Assembly (NCBI GenBank): GCA_002382495.1
Contig: DFXW01000023.1
Location: 1 to 51,725, forward strand
DNA from: Flavobacterium sp. UBA4098
GTDB lineage: Bacteria > Bacteroidota > Bacteroidia > Flavobacteriales > Flavobacteriaceae
Reading direction: 5' to 3'
DNA: 51,725 nt
In this document: piece after piece, positions 5,461-13,367 of the stretch
Numbering within the stretch: position 1 is the stretch's first letter
How the letters are laid out: each line of letters starts with the position of its first letter
Notes under the pieces: generated by a model
Told to the model about the DNA's origin: nothing
Databases searched by the model: none
What the model saw: the letters and a program-made list of their open reading frames with translations, nothing else
Translations under genes and position numbers: made by a program

Positions 5461-7140
5461 ATGTTTTCAAAAAGCAATATTACAGCAGCAGATTCAATCT
5501 GCCAAACAATTAGTTTAAAAAATTTAATTGTTTCTAACGAATCAAAAAATCTATACGATTATGATTCAAAAAAAGACTTCATTAAGTCATTATCACAGAG
5601 TATTTCAGAAATTGGTCAGCCAGATCCAATTCTTGTTGCCAAATTACCTGACAACAAATTTGTTATTATCAACGGGGTGTTGCGTTTCTACGCTTCAAAA
5701 AGTTTAAATTTAAAGACAATCAATGCGATTGTTTGTGATAAAGAATTCACTGAAGACTTTACTTTGATGGATTATATTATTCATACCAATATTCAAAAAG
5801 AGAAAACGAATCAAGAGAAAAAAAATGAAATTATTGGACTATTAAGAATTAACAACCATCTGGAAAACTCTCCAAGAGATAAGGAAAAACGAATCAGTAT
5901 TATTTCAAATTTATACGGGCGAGGTTGGAAGAGAAGTAACGTATTGAATTTTGAAAAAATCTTACTCTGGGAAAAACAAAATCCTAATTCATTAGACCTT
6001 TCCAAAAAGGTAATTTCTGGGGAACTATCCTTTAACAAAGCTCTTTTTTGCATCAATACTTTAGAATCTGACGATTATGACTTTAACAAAGAAGTAGAAT
6101 CAAAGATTCTTGAGGGACATATTAATGGTAAATTCAATAGTGATAAAGTAAGAAATTTAATTACGACTTACAACACCAAAAAGGACAACGGATTCACCAC
6201 TATTGACTTGGCAAAGTATTGTACAAACAACTACCAGATTACTCAAGGTGATTCGCTTAAAATTGAATTCCCTAAGGGAACTCAACTTGATGCAATCATT
6301 ACATCAATTCCGTATTATAATCAGATTCACTATGGTGATGACCCTAATGAGATTGGTTGGGAGAAGTCACCTCAAGAATTTGTCAAAAATGTAGCGGATG
6401 TAATTATGAGGGGTGTGGATGTAATGAAAGATAGTGGTATTGTTGCAATTAACTTAAACGAGTCCTATTCTAAAGGAATTTGTCTTGGAATTGTACCTCT
6501 TTTAATTGCTGAATTGAAAAGTAGAGGCTTGTTATATATTGAGAATATTATTTGGGAAAAGGACGACAATAAACCAAATCCAGATAAAGTTTCAAGATTT
6601 CAACCTGCCTATGAGTATATTTTAATTTTTGCTAAAACAACTAACTATTATTTTGATAAAATTAAAATTAAAGACCAATCTAAAAGTCTTAAAGTAACTG
6701 CGGGTTGTTCTGAACAAGGGTCAGATGAAAAATCATATCATATTAGGAACAATTATATCCAACTTTCGAATTTTTTAGGTAAGATTATGAAGGAGAATAT
6801 TTTAAAAATCAATATCAGAAATGAACGCTCTCAAGAAGTTGGTTCTGAGAGTAATTTTTTCGGTTCATTCCCAACCCTTTTACCTGTTCCAATCATCTTA
6901 ACTTATACTCCTATTGGCGGAAAAATATGGGATCCGTACTCTGGGACGGCAACAACAGGTCGCTGTGCGATTATGTTGGGTAGAAAGACAATTATCAGTG
7001 AGCTCTATGAGAAAAACATTCCAAAAATCATTGAAATGTTAGAGAAAGGGGAATCAGAGTATGATAAAGAATCTTTGATGTATCTCAACCAAAAACTCGG
7101 ACTGATTTCAGATGAAAATTACTTACCAATTGCAGCTTAA
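5461..7140 (+). CDS. ParB-domain / DNA methyltransferase fusion
   Basis: From the ATG at 5461 the protein is 559 aa. Residues about 10-130 resemble a ParB-type N-terminal domain, with the signature INGVLRFYASKSL. The C-terminal 290 residues are a DNA amino-methyltransferase of the N4/N6 type: motif IV is TSIPYYNQ and motif I is DPYSGTATTG near the C terminus, the order IV then I typical of the beta class. No restriction endonuclease lies nearby, so this is an orphan enzyme. Phages and elements use such fusions to mark their DNA or to evade host restriction. The leader carries operator-like repeats and hairpins. The domain calls are firm, the biological role inferred. Confidence 0.85.
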   Translation: MFSKSNITAADSICQTISLKNLIVSNESKNLYDYDSKKDFIKSLSQSISEIGQPDPILVAKLPDNKFVIINGVLRFYASKSLNLKTINAIVCDKEFTEDFTLMDYIIHTNIQKEKTNQEKKNEIIGLLRINNHLENSPRDKEKRISIISNLYGRGWKRSNVLNFEKILLWEKQNPNSLDLSKKVISGELSFNKALFCINTLESDDYDFNKEVESKILEGHINGKFNSDKVRNLITTYNTKKDNGFTTIDLAKYCTNNYQITQGDSLKIEFPKGTQLDAIITSIPYYNQIHYGDDPNEIGWEKSPQEFVKNVADVIMRGVDVMKDSGIVAINLNESYSKGICLGIVPLLIAELKSRGLLYIENIIWEKDDNKPNPDKVSRFQPAYEYILIFAKTTNYYFDKIKIKDQSKSLKVTAGCSEQGSDEKSYHIRNNYIQLSNFLGKIMKENILKINIRNERSQEVGSESNFFGSFPTLLPVPIILTYTPIGGKIWDPYSGTATTGRCAIMLGRKTIISELYEKNIPKIIEMLEKGESEYDKESLMYLNQKLGLISDENYLPIAA

Positions 7141-7159
7141 AAAATTAGGCAATTAACCA

Positions 7160-7200
7160 ATAAGTGCGTAGCCTTGGCAATTCCTTTGCTACGCTCTTAT
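7160..7200 (+). terminator. Long hairpin after the methyltransferase gene
   Basis: ATAAG-T-GCGTAGC (7160-7172) pairs with GCTACGC-T-CTTAT (7188-7200), 12 pairs with one T-T mismatch and a 15-nt loop. No clear T-run follows, so it may be an mRNA 3' end structure rather than an intrinsic terminator. Confidence 0.45.
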
Positions 7201-7220
7201 TCTAATTAAATTGATAATCT

Positions 7221-8615
7221 ATGAAAAAACCAACACATTATTTTAATTTAGAATCAGCTCCAAAGAACAATGGTGAACATCTTATATTTTTTAATCTAAA
7301 TTATGGGTATCGAGAATACAATGCAATAACAAGTAAATTAATTTATAAACCTCTAAGAATTTCTACCCAGTGGACTATTAAAAAAGAATTTTGGAGTGAA
7401 AATCCACTTTATCGAGCTAATATAATTTACGTTAGAAAATTTGGGAAAGATTTAAATAACACTTTAGATCAAATTGAGAGAGTATGCTATGACCAACTAT
7501 CAAACTTTAGAAATATAAATGAAAGAGAACCCTCGCCAAATGAACTTAAGAATTTGGTTGAAGAGAAACTTGGTAGAAAAGTAAAAATAAGTAAAGATGT
7601 AATTATAAGTTCTTACATTGAATCTCAAATTAAAAAGAGAACAATTGTAAACATTAAATCATCCAAAAGATGGTCTGAATCAACTGGCAAGCAGTACGCC
7701 AATTTAGTCAAACATATTAAAAATTATGAAAACAATAAAAAGGTTATACTAACATTTGGTGCACTAACGGGAGATATATTTATGGACTTTTTCAATGAAA
7801 TAAATGAAATTAATAAACAGATTACAAATGAATACTATTCCCATAATACTATCTCAAAAGAAAATAAACATTTCAGAGCGATATTAAATTGTGCCAATGA
7901 AGATGAAATTAAAATTGGGTTTAACTATAAAAAACAAGAATATTTTATACCAAAACGCGATATCATAAATGAATTATACTTAACTCAAGAACAATTATCA
8001 ATTATTATAAAAACAGATGTAAGTCATTCTAAGGAATTAACACACGCAAAAAATTACCTAATACTATCTTCATTTACGGGATTAAGAATTAGTGATATGG
8101 TTTGTTTATTTGAGCTAAATCCAGAAATTCAAACCCATAGTTCAAAAAACTACCATTGTTTTACCACCCAAATTAGAAAATCGCAAGAGAACAAAGAAGA
8201 ACTTATTACAACTATACCATTACTTAAACCTGTTAGGGATTTACTAAAGTTAAATAATAATGAATTTCCAAAATTCCCGTCACAAACGAATATAAGGAAA
8301 GACATAGTAAAGCTCCTTCAGCATTTAAAATTTGAAGATATTATAGAAATTAAAAGATATTATTATTCCATTGACAATTGTGTAATTTCTAAAGAAAAAT
8401 TGTGCGATATTTTTTCACCGCACGATTGTAGAAGTACCTTTATTTCTAATTTGAAAGATCTTGGAGTTTCAGATGAAGATATTCGACCTATAACACATCC
8501 TAAGCATAAATACACTTCGATTGTACAAGTTTATGATAAGACAACTATGTTGAGTAAATCAGTAAATTTCATAAAAGTGTTAAACTCAAAAAACTCGGAA
8601 CTATTCAAATATTGA
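7221..8615 (+). CDS. Tyrosine-type integrase of the element
   Basis: The 464-aa product has the three-part layout of Bacteroidetes element integrases: an N-terminal arm-binding region (about 1-105), a SAM-like core-binding region (about 125-235) and a catalytic domain. The catalytic domain shows FTGLRISDMVCLF with the first Arg, HDCRSTF with the H-x-x-R box, and ITHPKHKYT..VYDK supplying the later His and the nucleophilic Tyr. It is the likely enzyme of integration and excision. Directly downstream lie AT-rich DNA and ordered TGAGGT repeats that suit arm-type binding sites, followed by a chromosomal-type gene order. It has no detectable relation to the shorter recombinase at 1438-2028 beyond the shared fold. 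Confidence 0.92.
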   Translation: MKKPTHYFNLESAPKNNGEHLIFFNLNYGYREYNAITSKLIYKPLRISTQWTIKKEFWSENPLYRANIIYVRKFGKDLNNTLDQIERVCYDQLSNFRNINEREPSPNELKNLVEEKLGRKVKISKDVIISSYIESQIKKRTIVNIKSSKRWSESTGKQYANLVKHIKNYENNKKVILTFGALTGDIFMDFFNEINEINKQITNEYYSHNTISKENKHFRAILNCANEDEIKIGFNYKKQEYFIPKRDIINELYLTQEQLSIIIKTDVSHSKELTHAKNYLILSSFTGLRISDMVCLFELNPEIQTHSSKNYHCFTTQIRKSQENKEELITTIPLLKPVRDLLKLNNNEFPKFPSQTNIRKDIVKLLQHLKFEDIIEIKRYYYSIDNCVISKEKLCDIFSPHDCRSTFISNLKDLGVSDEDIRPITHPKHKYTSIVQVYDKTTMLSKSVNFIKVLNSKNSELFKY

Positions 8616-8717
8616 AAATCAAACTTAATTTAAACATTGCTTTGGTTTACATTCTATTTATCATACGTTCTTATAACTTGAGTCAACTTTATGTTTAATT
8701 TTGAATATTACTGATAG

Positions 8718-8745
8718 AAAACACGTAGTAAAACACGTAGTAAAA
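8718..8745. repeat. Tandem 12-bp repeat AAAACACGTAGT
   Basis: Two exact adjacent copies at 8718-8729 and 8730-8741, followed by the first four bases of a third. CACGTAGT could bind a protein on one face of the helix only partly, since the period is 12. Confidence 0.7.
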
Positions 8746-8758
8746 GTATGATATTATT

Positions 8759-8856
8759 TGAGGTTTTATAAAGTTTTATGAGGTGTTTATAAAAATTATA
8801 ATTATATAACTAATTATATATGAGGTTTTTAATTGTTTTTTGAGGTGTGTTGAGGT
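8759..8856. repeat. Five phased TGAGGT hexamers
   Basis: TGAGGT occurs at 8759, 8779, 8821, 8841 and 8851, all in the same orientation, with spacings of 20, 42, 20 and 10 bp, close to whole helical turns. The tract between the second and third copies is almost pure A/T. This pattern fits arm-type integrase sites or replication iterons. Confidence 0.7.
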
Positions 8857-8886
8857 ATTCGGAGTATCGTACTAGTAGACCAACAT

Positions 8887-8918
8887 AAAGCCTCTCAAGA
8901 AATTGAGAGGCTTTTTTT
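8887..8918 (+). terminator. Perfect 12-bp stem terminator
   Basis: AAAGCCTCTCAA (8887-8898) pairs with TTGAGAGGCTTT (8903-8914) around GAAA, followed by a T-run on the plus strand. The nearest plus-strand gene is the integrase 270 bp away. On the minus strand it follows the reductase gene, where the T-run is weaker. Confidence 0.8.
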
Positions 8919-8934
8919 ATGCCATGTATTGAAA

Positions 8935-9924
8935 TTAAATTTGAGCTATAAATTGGATATATTCTTTAACCGATTTAAAGTCAATATTCAATGCGCTTTT
9001 TATTTTTGAGTTGTCATATTTTGATTTTGAATTAGCTGCTCTAGCACTGTCTCGAGATAAGGTTCTTTTTTTAAAAAAGAAAACTGCCAAACACCAATCG
9101 ACTCTCCAAAGCAAATTCATAAATAATGGTGTAGCATACCATCTAGGGTGTTTCACATTGAAACTGTCAGCGATACAATTCAGGATTTCTCGGAATGAAT
9201 AATTGTTTTCGATTAGGGTAAAACGCTCGTTTTGAATGTCACTTTTCATTAATCGAACACTCGTTTCAACTACATCGGTAACCGTGATAAATCCAGTAGT
9301 TCCTAATGTGTAAAAAGACAATCCTTTGGCAACAGCCGAAAACAAAGCTCCACTTCCTTGTTCAGAAAATCCTGGGCCTAAAATAATTCCAGGATTGACA
9401 ATGAGTACGTTTAAGCCTTCTTGTTGCCCACGCCAAACTTCCATTTCGGCGCCATATTTTGAAATGGCGTAATCGCTATGCGGTTTTTCGGGATTCCATT
9501 CAGTGGTTTCAGAAATTGTAGTTTCGGTTGCGTTTAGATCTCCCAAAGCGGCGATTGAACTCACAAATAACATTTTTTTGATCTTGTAGGCCAAGCAAAA
9601 ATTAACGATGTTGGCTGTGCCTTCAATATTGGTTTTGCGAATGACTTCTTCGTCTTTTGGATCAAAAGAAATTAAAGCGGCACAGTGGTAAACGAAATCA
9701 ATATTTTGAAAGGCTATTTCTAGAGAGGGGATGTCAAGTATATCGGCTTCCATCCATTCTATTTTTTCGAATAAATGAAACTTGTTGTAAAGCGAAAATA
9801 AATTTTTGGTTTTTTCTATGGACGTAGTAGATCGATAAATTGCACGTACATTTTCTCCTTGCTCCACCAAATGAAGCAAAAGATGCGCACCTACTAAACC
9901 GGTTCCTCCTGTAACTAAAATCAT
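8935..9924 (-). CDS. NAD-dependent epimerase/reductase (extended SDR family)
   Basis: The 329-aa product begins with the Rossmann motif TGGTGLVGAHLL for NAD(P) binding, and carries the catalytic pair YAISK (Tyr-x-x-x-Lys) at about residues 152-156 and a GPG segment typical of the dihydroflavonol-reductase / epimerase branch of extended SDRs. It is a soluble cytoplasmic enzyme of unknown substrate. It is the first ordinary chromosomal gene beyond the integrase end and is transcribed towards it. Length is normal for the family. Confidence 0.88.
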   Translation of the reverse strand: MILVTGGTGLVGAHLLLHLVEQGENVRAIYRSTTSIEKTKNLFSLYNKFHLFEKIEWMEADILDIPSLEIAFQNIDFVYHCAALISFDPKDEEVIRKTNIEGTANIVNFCLAYKIKKMLFVSSIAALGDLNATETTISETTEWNPEKPHSDYAISKYGAEMEVWRGQQEGLNVLIVNPGIILGPGFSEQGSGALFSAVAKGLSFYTLGTTGFITVTDVVETSVRLMKSDIQNERFTLIENNYSFREILNCIADSFNVKHPRWYATPLFMNLLWRVDWCLAVFFFKKRTLSRDSARAANSKSKYDNSKIKSALNIDFKSVKEYIQFIAQI

Positions 9925-10006
9925 GCGGTAAAGATAATTTATTTACTGCTGATTCTCAGATTTTCCAATTGATTTTGAATTTTGAGACTGAAATTGATTT
10001 TTGCAA

Positions 10007-10036
10007 TTGTGATTGCTAATGAAATGGCTATCTTTG
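10007..10036 (+). promoter_or_regulatory. tyrS promoter TTG-N19-TATCTTTG
   Basis: TTG at 10007-10009 and TATCTTTG at 10029-10036, 19 bp apart, with the ATG 17 bp further on. Confidence 0.75.
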
Positions 10037-10053
10037 CGCAAATTGATTAAAAA

Positions 10054-11349
10054 ATGAAAAATTTAGTAGAAGAATTACAATGGCGTGGTCTGGTTCATGA
10101 TATCATGCCTGGAACCGAAGAACAACTTTTGAAAGAAATGACAACGACTTATATCGGATTTGATCCGACTTCAGATTCGTTGCATATTGGAAGTTTGGTG
10201 CCCATCTTATTGTTAGTTCATTTGAAAAATTTTGGACATAAACCTATTGCTTTGGTAGGAGGTGCAACCGGAATGATTGGAGATCCATCTGGAAAATCGG
10301 ATGAGCGAAATTTGTTAGACGAAGCAACTTTGGCTCACAATGTTGAAGGCATCAAAGCAGTACTTTCTCGTTTCTTGGATTTTAATTCGAAAGAAGTAAA
10401 TGCCGCTGTTTTAGTTAACAATTACGATTGGATGAAGGATTTATCATTCATCAATTTTGCACGCGATGTGGGTAAACGTATTACCGTAAACTACATGATG
10501 GCGAAAGATTCGGTTAAAAAACGTTTGTCTGGCGAAGGCGAAGGAATGTCGTTTACCGAGTTTACCTACCAATTAATTCAAGGCTACGATTTTTACCATT
10601 TGCATAAAGAATACAACTGTTTACTACAAATGGGAGGTTCTGATCAATGGGGGAATATTACAACCGGAACAGAGCTAGTGCGCCGAATGAATGCGGAAGG
10701 TGCCAAAGCGTATGCGATGACCTGTCCTTTGATTACCAAAGCAGACGGTTCAAAATTCGGAAAATCGGAAGGTGGGAATGTATGGCTAACAGCAGACAAA
10801 ACTTCGGTTTATAAATTCTACCAATTTTGGTTGAATACGACAGATGTCGATGCAGAGAAATACATTAAGATTTTTACTTTCCTAGATAAAGCCACTATTG
10901 AAGCTTTAATCACAGAACATCAGGTAGCGCCACATTTGAGAGTCTTACAACGAAAATTAGCTGAAGAAGTTACTACTTTGGTGCATTCAAAAGAAGAGTT
11001 GGAAAAAGCGATTAAAGCGTCGAATATTCTTTTTGGAAATGCTTCAGCTGACGATTTGAAACAATTGGACGAAGCCACTTTCTTAGAAGTTTTTGATGGT
11101 GTGCCTCAAGCTGAAATTGCGCAGAGCGAAATTGAAAATGGATTGGATATTGTGACGGTTTTAAATGAGAAAACCGGTTTCTTTAAATCCAATGGAGAGG
11201 CGAGAAGAGCCTTGACAGCCAATTCAATTTCGGTTAACAAAGAAAAAATAACAGAGGAATACCAACTTTCAACTAACGATTTAATCAATAATCAATTCGT
11301 GTTATTACAAAGCGGAAAGAAAAATTATTTTGTAGTTCGAGTGAAGTAA
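10054..11349 (+). CDS. tyrS: Tyrosyl-tRNA synthetase
   Basis: This class I synthetase of 431 aa charges tRNA-Tyr. The HIGH-type signature is HIGS at residues 44-47 and the KMSKS-type loop is KFGKS at 234-238. MGGSDQWGNI, the tyrosine-pocket region typical of bacterial TyrRS, is present, and the C-terminal 80 residues form an S4-like RNA-binding domain (NSISVNKEKI). The start is supported by a good promoter 17 bp upstream. Expressed alone; a hairpin shared with the convergent dgt gene follows. Confidence 0.97.
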   Translation: MKNLVEELQWRGLVHDIMPGTEEQLLKEMTTTYIGFDPTSDSLHIGSLVPILLLVHLKNFGHKPIALVGGATGMIGDPSGKSDERNLLDEATLAHNVEGIKAVLSRFLDFNSKEVNAAVLVNNYDWMKDLSFINFARDVGKRITVNYMMAKDSVKKRLSGEGEGMSFTEFTYQLIQGYDFYHLHKEYNCLLQMGGSDQWGNITTGTELVRRMNAEGAKAYAMTCPLITKADGSKFGKSEGGNVWLTADKTSVYKFYQFWLNTTDVDAEKYIKIFTFLDKATIEALITEHQVAPHLRVLQRKLAEEVTTLVHSKEELEKAIKASNILFGNASADDLKQLDEATFLEVFDGVPQAEIAQSEIENGLDIVTVLNEKTGFFKSNGEARRALTANSISVNKEKITEEYQLSTNDLINNQFVLLQSGKKNYFVVRVK

Positions 11350-11368
11350 TCCAAAATGTAAAAGGAAT

Positions 11369-11406
11369 AAAAAAATCCTAATTAGATTACTAATTAGGAT
11401 TTTTTT
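11369..11406. terminator. Bidirectional terminator between tyrS and dgt
   Basis: ATCCTAATTAG (11375-11385) and CTAATTAGGAT (11390-11400) form a perfect 11-bp stem flanked by A-run and T-run, so it can work in both directions. The dgt stop codon (11394-11396) lies inside the stem. Confidence 0.85.
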
Positions 11407-12740
11407 GTACCGTTAATTGTTTCAAATAATTCCAAGGCATTGCCATCGGTTAACATGGAAACATAGTGGCAAATATGTAACAAACGATCGTATAGATTTT
11501 CTTTTTCTATATTGTGTTTTTCGGGTAACATCTTTAGAATTAATTGGTCGTAATTCGAAGCTGTTCCGTTGAATTTATTGTTCATGGCCGAAATAAATTT
11601 ATCCAATAAGGTTTGGATAATTTGGTAACCTACAATTTCTTTTTCGATCACTTCACGACTTTGATAAATATTTTTCACACTCAACTTAATGATGTCATCC
11701 ATTTGCGCTTTGTACTTGCTTTTATCAGTCAGCGCATAGGGAAATTTCCCCGCTAAAATTGCTTCTTCATTTTCAATAAAAACGCGAACGGCATCGTTAA
11801 TTAAACTACCAATTGCCAATGCTCTCAAATAACTGATGCGATCTTCTTTGGTATTTAAGGTGCTGTATTTGGCACTATCAATTGAATCTTTAACTAATTT
11901 GATTAAATATTCTAAGGCATATTCTTCCTGAACTAAACCCAAATTAATACCGTCTTCAAAATCAATAATGGTGTAACAAATATCGTCTGCCGCTTCTACA
12001 AGGTAGGCCAAAGGATGTCTTTCAAAACCAATATCTTTTCCAGACTTATTAGGAATTAAGCCCATGTCTGCAGCGACTTCTTCAAAGAATACTTTGTCGC
12101 TTTGGAAGAAACCGTATTTCTTGTCGGCAATATTTTTAGTTGGTTTTTTAGGCAAACTTTCTTTTGGGTATTTCATAAAAGCACCCAAGGTGGCAAACGA
12201 AATTCGCAAGCCGCCTTCAATTCCTGGTCGATCCGCGGTTAAAACTGAAAATCCATTGGCATTGCCTTCAAAATCGATTAAATCTTGCCATTGTTTTGGA
12301 TTGAGTTGGTCTTTGTATTGCTGTCCTTTTCCAATAGAAAAATATTCGCCAATCGCTTTTTCACCCGAATGACCAAAAGGCGGATTTCCAATATCGTGTG
12401 CCAATGAAGCAGCGGCAACAATTGCCCCAAAATCATTCATATGATAACCGTGTACTTCTTTTAAATGCGGGTATTTTTCAAGGATTTTTTTTCCTACCAA
12501 TCGGCCTAAAGAACGCCCTACAACTGATACTTCTAAACTGTGCGTTAAACGGGTGTGCACAAAATCAGTTTTGGAAAGCGGAATGACTTGGGTTTTATCT
12601 TGCAAACTTCTAAAGGCAGCTGAAAATATGATACGGTCATAGTCGACTTCAAACCCTAGACGCGTATCGTCTTGTTCTACACGAAGTCTTTTGCCTTTGT
12701 CGCCTTGTCTTTTTAATGATAAAAGTTGTTCCCAGTTCAT
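11394..12740 (-). CDS. dgt: Deoxyguanosinetriphosphate triphosphohydrolase-like
   Basis: HD-superfamily phosphohydrolase of 448 aa that splits dNTPs into nucleoside and triphosphate. Metal-binding residues are H67 in RLTHSLEV and H115-D116 in AHDIGNPPFGHSGEKA; a further Asp lies in EAADDICY. This matches the dGTPase / SAMHD1-like branch, and the length is normal. A -7 box TACATTTG lies at 12763-12770 on the minus strand, 22 bp before the ATG, overlapping the terminator of the DUF3127 gene. It probably helps control dNTP pools; whether it prefers dGTP is not visible. Confidence 0.93.
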   Translation of the reverse strand: MNWEQLLSLKRQGDKGKRLRVEQDDTRLGFEVDYDRIIFSAAFRSLQDKTQVIPLSKTDFVHTRLTHSLEVSVVGRSLGRLVGKKILEKYPHLKEVHGYHMNDFGAIVAAASLAHDIGNPPFGHSGEKAIGEYFSIGKGQQYKDQLNPKQWQDLIDFEGNANGFSVLTADRPGIEGGLRISFATLGAFMKYPKESLPKKPTKNIADKKYGFFQSDKVFFEEVAADMGLIPNKSGKDIGFERHPLAYLVEAADDICYTIIDFEDGINLGLVQEEYALEYLIKLVKDSIDSAKYSTLNTKEDRISYLRALAIGSLINDAVRVFIENEEAILAGKFPYALTDKSKYKAQMDDIIKLSVKNIYQSREVIEKEIVGYQIIQTLLDKFISAMNNKFNGTASNYDQLILKMLPEKHNIEKENLYDRLLHICHYVSMLTDGNALELFETINGTKKS

Positions 12741-12776
12741 GCTTGGTAGTATTTATGAATTACAAATGTAAATAAA

Positions 12777-12804
12777 AAAACCCGACGCTTTGGAGTCGGG
12801 TTTT
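12777..12804 (-). terminator. Terminator after the DUF3127 gene
   Basis: AAAACCCGAC (12777-12786) pairs with GTCGGGTTTT (12795-12804) around an 8-nt loop. The minus strand ends in a run of seven T residues. Confidence 0.85.
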
Positions 12805-12824
12805 AAGGTATATTTTTTTAGAGA

Positions 12825-13208
12825 TTAGAACGGTAAATCGTCTGGCTCTTCTTCGTTTAAATTAGTTGCTGGGGCAAAAGTTTCTGCTGCCGGCATAGGA
12901 GGAGTTTGTGGAGCAGCTGCTGGAGCTTCTGCTTGTACTTTTCCAATTCTCCATCCTTGAATAGTATTGAAATAAACCGTTTCACCTTGTTGGTTAGTCC
13001 ACTCACGACCTCTTAAATTGATGTCGATTTTCACTTGGTCACCCACTTGATAATTGTTTAGTAAGTCACATTTGTCTTGAACAAATTGCACCAAAATATG
13101 TTGTGGGTATTGTTCGTCAGTAGTAACAACAATATCTCTTTTTTTGAAACCACCAGAACCTACTTCTTTAGTTTGGTCAATCATTTTTACTCTTCCTGTA
13201 ACTTCCAT
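12825..13208 (-). CDS. DUF3127 protein, OB-fold with SSB-like acidic tip
   Basis: The 127-aa protein belongs to the DUF3127 family of Bacteroidetes. Residues 1-85 look like an OB-fold (alternating strands, GRVKMID..., QGWRIGKV), followed by a Pro/Ala-rich linker and the acidic end EEEPDDLPF. Single-stranded DNA-binding proteins have the same layout: OB-fold, flexible linker, and a tip ending D-D-x-P-F that docks partner proteins. The second SSB gene in this window (30203-30616) ends NDLPF. A role in DNA binding or partner recruitment is therefore inferred. It has its own promoter and terminator. Confidence 0.85.
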   Translation of the reverse strand: MEVTGRVKMIDQTKEVGSGGFKKRDIVVTTDEQYPQHILVQFVQDKCDLLNNYQVGDQVKIDINLRGREWTNQQGETVYFNTIQGWRIGKVQAEAPAAAPQTPPMPAAETFAPATNLNEEEPDDLPF

Positions 13209-13246
13209 CTGAATTATTTTTTAAGTTTATTTCTACGTTAGGTTTA

Positions 13247-13277
13247 CAAATATACTAACTTCTTCTTTTCTAGACAA
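13247..13277 (-). promoter_or_regulatory. Promoter of the DUF3127 gene, TTG-N20-TATATTTG
   Basis: On the minus strand TTG (13275-13277) and TATATTTG (13247-13254) are 20 bp apart, 38 bp before the ATG. Confidence 0.8.
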
Positions 13278-13367
13278 GAGGTCTTTTTTGATCAAGTATT
13301 TTTCTTTGGCGAAGGCCTAAAATCTTTTTCAAATTATTTCGTTACATTTATAAACTAAATTGAATCT

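Larger units (their letters stand above)
8616..8934. other. Right-end regulatory/attachment region of the element
   Basis: No gene is visible in these 319 bp. They contain tandem 12-bp repeats (8718-8741), five TGAGGT hexamers (8759-8856), a very AT-rich tract (8785-8820) and a strong terminator (8887-8918). Placement between the integrase and a housekeeping gene makes it the probable attachment end of the element; the exact core cannot be fixed because the other end is not identified. Confidence 0.5.

Noticed and set aside
8759..8856. Short CRISPR array from the TGAGGT repeats
   Set aside because: Units are only 6 bp and spacings vary from 10 to 42 bp; this is a protein-binding array pattern.
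8840..8882. Complete tRNA gene ending in ACCA
   Set aside because: No cloverleaf can be formed; the TGAGGT repeats occupy the place of the tRNA body. Only a possible 3' fragment is kept as a finding.
11106..11288. Reverse-strand frame inside tyrS, and similar frames inside ahcY, dgt, rng and the TonB receptors
   Set aside because: These are shadows of strongly supported genes, with no independent promoters or domains.
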